From the NCBI GenBank assembly GCA_015478775.1, contig JADMKP010000007.1, positions 310,001-374,000 on the forward strand: a stretch of DNA of 64,000 bases, written 5' to 3'. Positions 8,020 through 16,700 of this stretch are shown in pieces; position 1 is the first letter of the stretch; every line of letters starts with the position of its first letter. The notes beneath the pieces are model-generated. The model was not told the origin of the DNA. It worked only from the letters and a program-made list of their open reading frames with translations, and made no database searches. The position numbers and the translations under genes are program-made. The DNA comes from Fermentimonas sp. (GTDB taxonomy: Bacteria > Bacteroidota > Bacteroidia > Bacteroidales > Dysgonomonadaceae).

Positions 8020-8694
8020 ATGGCACGTTTAAAAACTGGAATTAATGGAGACTTAACTGGCAAGGTTGGCACTGTTGTTGGTGCAAAATGGAGAGATATA
8101 TACTACATAAGGAGTTTGCCAACCAAAAAAAATAATCCAAGAACAAAAGGTCAGGTAAGGCAACGAAGCAAGCTTTCTGTAACAATGGAGTTTTTGAAAA
8201 GTATAACCCCGTACATAAGAATTGGTTATAAAGAATATTCAACGGGTAGGCTAACGGCATTTAATGCAGCAACTTCATACAACATAAAAAATGCAACCAC
8301 AGAAAACAACAATAAAATTGAATTAGATTTTTCGAAAGTACTGGTTACTCGAGGCTCTTTAATCACTGCTCCCGATATTAAATCTGAAATAGTTAATGGG
8401 CAATTACATTTTAGCTGGGATACAGCTTTAAAAGAAAATGCACGCTCAAACGATTTGGTGATGCTGCTTGCATACAGCCAAACAAAGAAAGAAGCTATTT
8501 ACAATATTTGTGTGGCACAAAGGTCTCACTCAACTGCACAAATGCGATTGCCATCTGCTTGGCATGAAGATATAATTCATTCATATATATCATTTAGGTC
8601 TGCTGATGGTGAATTGGTGTCTGATAGTATTACGATATCTCATCATTTTTTTGTAATTTTGAAAACTTTTAAAAAGTTTGATTTTAAGGACTAA
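8020..8694 (+). CDS. DUF6266 family protein of unknown function
   Basis: The N-terminus MARLKTGINGDLTGKVGTVVGAKWRDIYYIRSLPTKK matches the hallmark of DUF6266 (GxxGxxxGKVGxVVGxxWKxxxYIRS), a family I know only from Bacteroidota and without an assigned role. It is 224 residues long with no signal peptide or membrane segment; the centre is beta-rich with two repeated-looking halves. The last 15 residues (HHFFVILKTFKKFDFKD region) are unusually aromatic and basic, directly after a T7 run in the DNA, so a frameshifted tail is possible. The gene stops 12 bases before pheT, which suggests they share a transcript. The phased repeat lies upstream. I do not assign a function. Confidence 0.75.
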   Translation: MARLKTGINGDLTGKVGTVVGAKWRDIYYIRSLPTKKNNPRTKGQVRQRSKLSVTMEFLKSITPYIRIGYKEYSTGRLTAFNAATSYNIKNATTENNNKIELDFSKVLVTRGSLITAPDIKSEIVNGQLHFSWDTALKENARSNDLVMLLAYSQTKKEAIYNICVAQRSHSTAQMRLPSAWHEDIIHSYISFRSADGELVSDSITISHHFFVILKTFKKFDFKD

Positions 8695-8706
8695 CTCAAA
8701 TATTAA

Positions 8707-11169
8707 ATGAATATTTCGTACAATTGGCTCAAAGAGTATCTTCAATTTGATTTAACGCCAAAAGAGACAGCTAACGTGTTAACTCACATTGGGCTTGAAG
8801 CAGAGAGTATAGAAGAGGTGCAAACCGTAAAAGGGGGGTTGGAAGGATTGGTTATTGGTGAGGTTGTAACTTGCACAAATCATCCAAACTCTGATCACTT
8901 GCATCTTACAACAGTTAATATTGGCAACCCCAAAGAATTACTTAATATTGTTTGTGGAGCACCAAATGTGGCTGCCGGGCAAAAGGTTGTGGTTGCCACG
9001 GTTGGCACTACGCTCTACTCGGGTGATGAGGAGTTTAAGATAAAGCGCTCTAAGATTCGAGGAGAGGAGTCTCTTGGTATGATTTGCTCTGAGGCTGAGT
9101 TGGGCTTAAGTGATAATCACGATGGTATAATTGTTTTGCCCGAGGACACTAAAGTGGGCACTCTTGCAAAGGATTATTATAATATTAAAAGCGACTGGGT
9201 TATTGGTATTGATATTACGCCTAACCGTGTTGATGCCGCTTCTCATTATGGGGTGGCGCGCGATCTTGCAGCATGGCTTAAGCAGGCTGGCAAACAAGTT
9301 AAGTTGACTAAACCTTCCGTTGATCAGTTTGCAGTAGACACCGAGGATGGTGGCATTGAGGTGATTGTTGTGAATACCGAGGCTTGCCCAAGATATTCGG
9401 GGTTAACTATACGTGGTGTGAAGGTTGAAGAGAGCCCCGATTGGTTAAAAGAAAGGCTTCTGACGGTTGGTCTGAGACCTATAAATAATATTGTGGATAT
9501 CACTAATTTTATACTTCATGAAACTGGTCACCCTATGCATGCATTTGATGCGGGATATATAACCGGCAATGAGGTTGTAGTTAGAACATTGCCCGAAAAG
9601 ACAAAGTTTACAACTCTTGATGAAGAGGTGCGTGAGCTTAACGAAAGAGACCTGATGATTTGTAACTCGGATGAGGGCATGTGTATTGCAGGTGTTTTTG
9701 GCGGGATGAATTCGGGAGTAACATTTGATACTAAAGATGTTTTTCTTGAATCGGCATATTTTAACCCTACATGGGTAAGAAAAACTGCTCGCAGGCATGG
9801 ATTGAATACCGACTCATCTTTCCGATTTGAGCGTGGGGCTGATCCAAACAACACTGTTCATGTGCTTAAAAGAGCTGCTTTGCTTATTAAAGAGATTGCA
9901 GGGGGTGAAATTGCTGGTGAGATAAGGGATATATATCCAACTCCTATTAATCCTAAAACTGTAACGCTTTCGTATGAGAAGACTTCAAAGCTTATAGGTA
10001 AAGATATTCCGGCAGATGTTATTAAAAGCATTCTGGGGAGTTTGGAAATGGAGATTGAAAGTGAAACCGATGAAAATGTAACATTTAAGGTTCCTACATA
10101 TAGAGTAGATGTTACCCGTGATGTGGATGTTATTGAGGATATCTTACGCATTTATGGTTACAATAATATAGAGATTAGTGATTCGCTTAAGGCCAATCTT
10201 TCTTATCAAACCCTAACTGACAGAAAGAATAATCTGCAAACATTAATATCCGAACAGCTTACTGCTAACGGGTTTAATGAGATTATGTATAACTCTCTTA
10301 CTAAAAAGAGTTATTATGAATCGCAGGAAACATATCCTATTCAAAACTGTGTTTCTCTTGTAAATCCTTTGAGTGGCGATTTAAGTGTAATGCGTCAGAC
10401 ACTATTGTTTGGTGGACTTGAGAGCATTGCATACAACCGAAACAGAAAGCATGGTGATATTCGCTTTTATGAGTTTGGCAATTGCTATTTCTTTGACAAC
10501 AATAAGAAAAAAGAGGGAGATATTCTTGCTGAGTACTCTGAGTCAACATTTTTAGGGTTGTGGTTAAGTGGCCGAAGAACTCATAAAAATTGGGCTGCTC
10601 CCGAAGAAAACAGCTCTGTGTATGAACTCAAAGCTTATGTTGAGGGTATTGTTAACAGACTTGGAATTAAGAGTGATGAAATAGAATTTGAGCCAATTAA
10701 GAACGACCTGTTTTCTGCTGCTGCATCTGTTACTGTAAATCGTAAACAGCTGGGTTATTTTGGTATAGTATCAAAAAAACTTACCAAGCTTACGGATATT
10801 GACGCTGAGGTTTATTATGCTGAACTTAACTGGGATGCGTTGATGAAGATTACAGCTAAGAAGTCTGTTAAGTTTACCGAGATGTCTAAGTTCCCGGCTG
10901 TTAGCAGAGATTTAGCACTATTGATTGATAAAAACATCACCTTTGCAGAGATTGAACAAATTGCGTTGAAGTCGGAACGAAAATTACTAAAGAAGGTCTC
11001 ACTATTTGATGTGTATGAAGGTAAGAACTTACCCGAGGGCAAGAAATCATATGCGGTTAACTTCCAGATTCAAGATGTAGAGAAGACTCTAACCGATAAG
11101 CAGATCGACAAGGTGATGGCAAAGATTAGACAAAACTTAGAGAGAGAACTAAACGCGCAATTAAGATAA
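8707..11169 (+). CDS. pheT: Phenylalanine--tRNA ligase beta subunit
   Basis: Beta chain of the cytoplasmic (alpha-beta)2 enzyme that charges tRNA-Phe. At 820 residues it is full length. Domains in order: the N-terminal MNISYNWLKEYL segment, an EMAP/OB-type tRNA-binding domain (about 42-150, with NHPNSDHLHLTTVN), the B3/B4 editing region (PRYSGLTIRGV, then NNIVDITNFILHETGHPMHAFD), B5 (about 410-480, DIYPTPINPKTVTLSY onwards), the catalytic-like core domain, and a C-terminal anticodon-binding FDX-ACB domain (FPAVSRDLALLIDKNITFAEIE). pheS is not in the window; separate loci are common in this phylum. It begins 12 bases after the DUF6266 gene and is followed by yebC after 42 bases. Confidence 0.97.
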   Translation: MNISYNWLKEYLQFDLTPKETANVLTHIGLEAESIEEVQTVKGGLEGLVIGEVVTCTNHPNSDHLHLTTVNIGNPKELLNIVCGAPNVAAGQKVVVATVGTTLYSGDEEFKIKRSKIRGEESLGMICSEAELGLSDNHDGIIVLPEDTKVGTLAKDYYNIKSDWVIGIDITPNRVDAASHYGVARDLAAWLKQAGKQVKLTKPSVDQFAVDTEDGGIEVIVVNTEACPRYSGLTIRGVKVEESPDWLKERLLTVGLRPINNIVDITNFILHETGHPMHAFDAGYITGNEVVVRTLPEKTKFTTLDEEVRELNERDLMICNSDEGMCIAGVFGGMNSGVTFDTKDVFLESAYFNPTWVRKTARRHGLNTDSSFRFERGADPNNTVHVLKRAALLIKEIAGGEIAGEIRDIYPTPINPKTVTLSYEKTSKLIGKDIPADVIKSILGSLEMEIESETDENVTFKVPTYRVDVTRDVDVIEDILRIYGYNNIEISDSLKANLSYQTLTDRKNNLQTLISEQLTANGFNEIMYNSLTKKSYYESQETYPIQNCVSLVNPLSGDLSVMRQTLLFGGLESIAYNRNRKHGDIRFYEFGNCYFFDNNKKKEGDILAEYSESTFLGLWLSGRRTHKNWAAPEENSSVYELKAYVEGIVNRLGIKSDEIEFEPIKNDLFSAAASVTVNRKQLGYFGIVSKKLTKLTDIDAEVYYAELNWDALMKITAKKSVKFTEMSKFPAVSRDLALLIDKNITFAEIEQIALKSERKLLKKVSLFDVYEGKNLPEGKKSYAVNFQIQDVEKTLTDKQIDKVMAKIRQNLERELNAQLR

Positions 11170-11211
11170 AGAATTAAGAGATAAAGGATTAAACGGTCAC
11201 GACAATAAATT

Positions 11212-11946
11212 ATGGGAAGAGCATTTGAATATCGTAAAGCACGAAAAATGAAACGCTGGGGCAATATGTCGCGCGTTTTCACAAAACTGGGTAAGGAAAT
11301 AACAATCGCTGTAAAAGAGGGCGGCCCCGATCCGGAGACTAACCCACGCTTACGAGTACTTATTCAGCAATCTAAAAAGGAAAATATGCCCAAGGAAAAC
11401 GTAGAAAGGGCAATTAAGAAAGCTACAGATAAAGATTCGTCGGATTATAAAGAGGTTATATATGAGGGTTACGGGCCTTATGGTATTGCTATAGTTGTTG
11501 AAACGGCTACCGACAATACTACACGTACTGTAGCCAATGTACGCAGCTACTTTAATAAATATGGTGGTTCTTTAGGAACAACGGGTAGTCTTGAGTTTTT
11601 GTTTGACCATAAATGTGTTTTTAAAATTGCTCCTAAAGAGGGCGTGGATATTGATGAACTTGAACTTGAATTGATCGACTTTGGTGTGGATGAAATTGAG
11701 GTTGAAGAGGATGATATTCTTCTATATGGCAATTTTACTTCTCATTCCGAAATACAGAACTACTTAGAGAGTAATGGTTACGAAATCTTCTCTGCTGAAT
11801 TTGAGCGTATTCCACATGACACAAAAACTCTGGATGCGGAGCAACGTACGCAAATTGAAAAGCTTCTAGAGAAGTTTGAAGATGATGAGGATATTCAGAA
11901 TGTATTTCATAATATGGATGAAACAGGAGGAGAAGAGGACGAATAA
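11212..11946 (+). CDS. YebC/TACO1 family translation or transcription factor
   Basis: The start MGRAFEYRKARKMKRWGNMSRVFTKLGKEI is the family signature; GGPDPETNPRLRVLIQQSKKENMPKENVERAIKKA and YEGYGPYGIAIVVE follow, then the acidic middle domain and DDEDIQNVFHNMD near the end. At 244 residues it is full length. Members were first described as transcription regulators (PmpR); later work on TACO1/YebC supports a ribosome-linked role that relieves stalling at proline-rich stretches. It acts in the cytoplasm. Its place behind pheT fits a translation-related operon. The C-terminus is strongly acidic (GGEEDE). Confidence 0.92.
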   Translation: MGRAFEYRKARKMKRWGNMSRVFTKLGKEITIAVKEGGPDPETNPRLRVLIQQSKKENMPKENVERAIKKATDKDSSDYKEVIYEGYGPYGIAIVVETATDNTTRTVANVRSYFNKYGGSLGTTGSLEFLFDHKCVFKIAPKEGVDIDELELELIDFGVDEIEVEEDDILLYGNFTSHSEIQNYLESNGYEIFSAEFERIPHDTKTLDAEQRTQIEKLLEKFEDDEDIQNVFHNMDETGGEEDE

Positions 11947-11950
11947 TTCT

Positions 11951-12025
11951 ACCTGAATAGTAAGAATAAAACTACCTTAATAGGGAGATTAAAACTATCT
12001 GAATGGGGAGATTAAAACTATCTCC
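11951..12025. repeat. Three tandem degenerate 23-bp repeats between convergent genes
   Basis: Consecutive 23-mers read ACCTGAATAGTAAGAATAAAACT, ACCTTAATAGGGAGATTAAAACT and ATCTGAATGGGGAGATTAAAACT, then a partial ATCTCC. Copies two and three differ at only three positions. The last copy runs into the final bases of meaB on the other strand and forms a GGAGAT/ATCTCC hairpin that could help end transcription from both sides. Confidence 0.75.
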
Positions 12026-13118
12026 TGTTTATCAAATTACTATAAACATCTAGAGCTTCTTTTGCAGCCGCATAGGAGCTCTTTTTTGCATTAAGAAGTT
12101 CGGTTTCGAGTTTTAAAAGAAGGTTGGTTATAACAGGGTTATTATAAAAATTGTTGTGCAGATTCTCGTTGATAGTTTCAAACATTAAGTATTTGAGTTG
12201 CTCATTTCGCTTTTCATTGAAGTATCCACTGTCTTTTACAAATTTTATATATTTGTCAATCATATCCCAAATAGGTTCTATCCCTAATTTATAGTAGCCT
12301 GAATATGTAAGTACCTCTGGTGCCCAACCTGAGTCGGGTAGCGGAAATAGGTGCAAAGCATTGCGTAACTGCCTCTGGGCCATCTTAGCTTTTTCTATGT
12401 TATCACCATCGGCTTTGTTTATTACTATGCCATCGGCCATCTCCATTATGCCACGCTTTATGCCCTGAAGCTCATCGCCAGTGCCGGAAAGCTGAATAAG
12501 CAGGAAGAAGTCGACCATAGAGTGCACGGCAATTTCGGACTGCCCCACCCCAACTGTTTCAACAAATATATAATCAAAACCAGCTGCTTCACATAGTATA
12601 ATAGATTCTCTTGTTTTACGAGCTACACCACCCAGAGAACCCGCAGAAGGGGAAGGTCGGATAAAAGCATTTTCTGCAACTGAGAGGTTCTCCATTCGTG
12701 TTTTATCGCCCAAAATACTTCCTTTAGATCTTTCGCTTGAAGGATCAATTGCCAATACAGCTAGCTTATGACCTTTTTCGAGTAAATGCATCCCGAAGGT
12801 ATCAATGGAAGTACTCTTTCCGGCTCCTGGGACTCCTGTAATCCCAACTCTGATAGAATTACCCGAATGAGGTAAGCATTTCTCTATTATCTCTTGAGCA
12901 AGTTGGTGATGCTCTGCAAGTGAGCTTTCTATTAATGTAACGGCCTGACTTAATACAACTCTATTCCCAGAAAGAATTTCTTTTACAAATTCATCCGAGG
13001 TGAGCAATATGCTTTTTTTACGTTTTGCCCTGTATGGATTAACACTTGGGGGTTGAGTTACACCTTTGTTTACCAAAAGTCCTTTAAATTTTGAATGATT
13101 CTCAGGATGTTCCATCAT
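12018..13118 (-). CDS. meaB: Methylmalonyl-CoA mutase-associated GTPase MeaB
   Basis: P-loop GTPase chaperone (SIMIBI class, ArgK/MeaB) that gates adenosylcobalamin loading and protects methylmalonyl-CoA mutase in the propionate/succinate pathway. Seen: Walker A GVPGAGKS at about residues 95-102, the Mg-binding DPSSERSKGSILGDKTRM switch region, the VETVGVGQSE switch, and NKAD as the base-specificity motif. A 366-residue length is usual. The start is ambiguous between two adjacent ATGs at 13118 and 13115. The mutase genes themselves are not in the window. The C-terminal RR-stop codons lie in the tandem 23-bp repeat. It is separated from the upstream DUF1573 gene by a terminator that contains a candidate promoter. 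Confidence 0.93.
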   Translation of the reverse strand: MMEHPENHSKFKGLLVNKGVTQPPSVNPYRAKRKKSILLTSDEFVKEILSGNRVVLSQAVTLIESSLAEHHQLAQEIIEKCLPHSGNSIRVGITGVPGAGKSTSIDTFGMHLLEKGHKLAVLAIDPSSERSKGSILGDKTRMENLSVAENAFIRPSPSAGSLGGVARKTRESIILCEAAGFDYIFVETVGVGQSEIAVHSMVDFFLLIQLSGTGDELQGIKRGIMEMADGIVINKADGDNIEKAKMAQRQLRNALHLFPLPDSGWAPEVLTYSGYYKLGIEPIWDMIDKYIKFVKDSGYFNEKRNEQLKYLMFETINENLHNNFYNNPVITNLLLKLETELLNAKKSSYAAAKEALDVYSNLINRR

Positions 13119-13132
13119 TTTATTTTAATATT

Positions 13133-13175
13133 AAAAAAACCGAACGAAGCTTCTTCACAAAATTACTTCATTCGG
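13133..13175 (-). terminator. Terminator of the DUF1573 gene
   Basis: On the minus strand CCGAATGAAG and CTTCGTTCGG form a stem of 9 of 10 pairs, followed directly by a run of seven T. It ends about 15 bases before the meaB start. Confidence 0.8.
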
Positions 13176-13188
13176 CTTCTATAATCAA
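13158..13188 (-). promoter_or_regulatory. Candidate meaB promoter overlapping the upstream terminator
   Basis: The minus strand reads GGTTGAT, 20 bases, then TAATTTTG. That gives a TTG-type -33 at 13186-13188 and a full TAnnTTTG -7 at 13158-13165 with correct spacing. The -7 box is in the loop of the DUF1573 terminator. The start codon is about 40 bases downstream. Confidence 0.45.
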
Positions 13189-13205
13189 CCGTAATACTGA
13201 ATATT

Positions 13206-13589
13206 TTATTTCTTAGGAGTAACGTTTCCTTTTATAGTAAGTACATAAACTTCATCGGGAACATTACTATAAACCCTGATTGTTTTATTAAATGTACCGG
13301 GACGACGCACTGTTGAGTATTGTACAGAAATCACTCCTTTTTTACCTGGTAAAATTGGTTCGCGCGTGTAACTCGGTGTTGTACATCCGCAAGACGCAGC
13401 TACTCTTTGAATAATAATAGGGCTATCGCCTTTGTTTGTAAACTCAAACTGTGTAGTTACCGCTCCTATCTCTTCTTTGATAGTACCAAAATCATGTTCT
13501 GTTTTAGTGAAATCCATTGATGGTTTAGCTGCAAATGAAACAGCACTGAAAAGGATTGTAAAAAGTAAAATAAGACTTGTTTTTTTCAT
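13206..13589 (-). CDS. Secreted DUF1573 domain protein
   Basis: A 127-residue protein with a Sec signal peptide (MKKTSLILLFTILFSAVSFA) and one DUF1573 domain. The domain is an immunoglobulin-like beta sandwich known from Bacteroidota and Planctomycetes; the signature is visible as DFGTIKEE, then VAASCGCTTPSYTREPILPGKKGVISVQY and a closing IKGNV strand. The CGC motif is typical, but no biochemical role is established. It is probably periplasmic or surface located. It lies downstream of the alpha-2-macroglobulin gene with its own candidate promoter and ends in a good terminator. I assign no function. Confidence 0.88.
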   Translation of the reverse strand: MKKTSLILLFTILFSAVSFAAKPSMDFTKTEHDFGTIKEEIGAVTTQFEFTNKGDSPIIIQRVAASCGCTTPSYTREPILPGKKGVISVQYSTVRRPGTFNKTIRVYSNVPDEVYVLTIKGNVTPKK

Positions 13590-13642
13590 TACTAAATATA
13601 TTTAATACAACTATTTAATTCTAAGATCTGTAATGTCAGACA

Positions 13643-13650
13643 CAAAAGTA
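13643..13650 (-). promoter_or_regulatory. Candidate -7 box for the DUF1573 gene
   Basis: CAAAAGTA reads TACTTTTG on the minus strand and matches TAnnTTTG. A short hairpin, AACGG-TTCT-CCGTT, sits at 13666-13679, around where a -33 element or operator would be. Confidence 0.35.
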
Positions 13651-13733
13651 ACAATTCTGTTTAAGAACGGTTCTCCGTTTAACATGTTTTTAATCTATTA
13701 CTTCAATTCTTCATTAAACTATTACTTCTGTTT

Positions 13734-16700
13734 TTAATCTGTTACCTCAACTCTATTGCCCTCGGTGTGCGATGTGAATTCAGGTGCATACATACTTAGA
13801 ATTGTAGCAATACCGCTTGAGTAGTTGCCTTTACGAGTTACGTATACCGAGTATTCGAGTACATAAGTACCTTTTGGTAGATTGTCAAAATAGAAGTTTG
13901 TAGAAGCATCTGTGGATGTTTGGTAGTACATAAGTCCGTTTTGCCATTTAAGTCCCGATACTTGATTAACCGGTTCGAAAGAGCTTGCCCTTAAATCTTT
14001 TAAATGTATAAACTCCATATCTCTATCGCTTCTGACAGTTAGCCTAACAGTTACCTTATCTCCAACCTTTAGTGACCTCTCTTCTGATATTGACATTAAA
14101 CGTTGTCCTTCAGGAGTTGTTACTTCTACAAACATCATCTTTTCGATATCTAGCGAGCCGTCGCTCTTTTGAATCTTGTCCATATCTTCAAAATACTGAA
14201 GGTATAGTGCTCCCCATGAGGGTGAATTACCTTTGTGAGTTACGGAAACATTGGCCATATCTGGTGATATTTCTGTGCGGCTCCATGCCTCTTTGAAGTA
14301 ACCAGTACCAAGTTCGCTGCTTTTAGGTTCTACTAGTTTATTGCCCAACGTAACTTTGGTAGTGCCATCTACAGAGAACCAGTCACTTCCACTGCTTAAT
14401 AATGCATAAACAGCATCTGCTGTAGCGTGTGTGGACTCCCATAGCTGAGTTTGCTTTTGTTTTAACAACCATTTCTTCAAATTATCTATTTCATCATTTG
14501 TTGCTCCACCTATTTTAAAGGCATCCATAATAAATGTATGTACAGAAATGGAAGATTGCGACATAAATACATTTGCACGATTATTAGGCCAATACATTCC
14601 CATCTCATCAGAAACTACCGAATGCTCTCTATATGATTTAATTATATCTTGCAATACTCTTGTATTATTCTTCTTATTCATTAACCGAGCAATAAGCGAA
14701 CGTTCGTAAAGACCGTAGCTAGTCCAGTTTTTCTCAACTACCGACAAATAAAAATTGTATAGTTCACTTACCTCTTTATCCATTTGATGCTGATTGTAAG
14801 AAGAGCGAACAAATAAATACTCAAGGTCGGTAGTGGAGATAGATTTAATATTTTTCCAATCTTTGTTATATTTCTTCAATGACTCGAACCTGCGAATTGC
14901 CTCAGCATCAATATATTTTATTGCATTCAGTTTCATTGAATTTACTTGATCAGAATCGATATCGATATTAAGGCCGGTTAATTGATTAAAGCCATAAAGT
15001 ATATACTGTGTTATACTTATACTTGGTCTGAAACCTTTGAACCAGCTCCAGCCCCCTTCGGTAGTTTGCAAGTCTTGCAACCTTAATAAAGCAGTTTGAG
15101 TGATATTTCTATTACGATTAAGATCGAACAGCAATGACAACTTCTCTTTCTGCTCTGTTTCATTTTTAGCGTCTAGCACCCATGGAGTCTCTTGAAGTAG
15201 AATATTCTTAAGCTCCTCATTCTTTTCAAGATTAGATAGTAGAGTCTCCTCATTACCACCCTGCTTTTTCCATGAATCTATCAAAGCTGATACTCTTGGA
15301 TAAGCCTTACCAATATGAGCACCTATTGAATTTGCATAAAAAGCAGCAAACCACGATACCGCATTATCACTTGTGGGCTCACCAAGAACCGTTAGTGCTT
15401 GAACTGCATACCAGGCAGGATTGGATGTAAACTCGAGAGTAAGTCTATAATTCTCTTGGGTAAGAGAATTGCTATTAAGTTTATCAAAATTGAAAGTTTT
15501 TGTTTCATCTCCATTCAAATCCATTCTCATGCTTTCGGTAACGAGCATACGGTTTGGAAGAATTGCCAAGGCGTGCTGTTCACCATCACTAAAGAGATTG
15601 CTTTGAGCAATAATTCTAATGCCTATGACATCAATATTATCTGGTACATCAAACATCCAATTGGCATCTGTTGAAGCAGCAGGATTAAGTGTGAACGACT
15701 GTTCTATATTGTCTAACAGGATATTATCTATTATTTCATCTGTGACAGGATTAAAGAATTCCATCCTGACCTTACCTTGTTGAACAGAATCTGATAAATT
15801 AGAGATCTTAGTGGATATACTAACTCTGTCACCTTGCCTTAAAAAACGAGGCATATTTGGTGTAATCATAAGTTTCTTTTGAGATACCGTAAAGGCTTCT
15901 GCAGTGGCATAATTTAACTTTTTATCATGAGCTAGCACTCTAAAACGCCAACGAGTATTATTCTCGGGTACGTCAAATACAATTTGAGTTTCACCTTTAT
16001 CATTTGTTCTTAGCTGTGGATAGAAAAAAGCTGTTTCATTAAAATTCCTGCGTATTTGAGGAGCTTGGGTTTGGGAACCAGCTTGAGAGTCAACTTGGTT
16101 ATCAAGTTTCGCATTTGATGGTGCAGGAGGTGGAGCCATTGATGATTCCGTAGCAACTTCAGCTTTATTAAGTTGTGCATATCCAACAACAATATTATCT
16201 GCGCTAGCATCTAAACTTCTAGTACCTCTTATCATAATTCCTTGCCCACTATAAAACGAAAAGCCAAACCAATTGAAGCGATCATACTCAAAAGATGTTA
16301 CCTCCTTAAAAGATATCGGGTAATATGCATTTGCATTTTCTTTGTTAAATGACAGATCGATTGTGAGCATTCTCATAGAAATGTATCTATCGAAATTATA
16401 AAGCGACAAATTCCATGGGTGTGAAGGATAAATATTGTCTAGAGAAAAATCATACATTGAAGCTAACACTTCTGCTGCTCTCGGATTACCAAGAGTGTCT
16501 GTAATGCTAATACGCCATTCCTCTTTACCGCCTGGAATTATTTTATCTCTAAACACATCTAACTTTACTTTAATTTCATCCTGCTCTTTCTTGGGACGAA
16601 GCTCAGCTTTATGAGAATAGAATTTTTGGTCCTTAATATATGTAAGCATCAGACTTACACCATTTTTATATTCTTCTTTATATGGGAAAGAAAATAATTT

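Noticed and set aside
9445-9854. Reverse ORFs of 117 and 108 residues inside pheT
   Set aside because: Shadows of the conserved pheT frame; rich in Cys and Ser with no domain signature.
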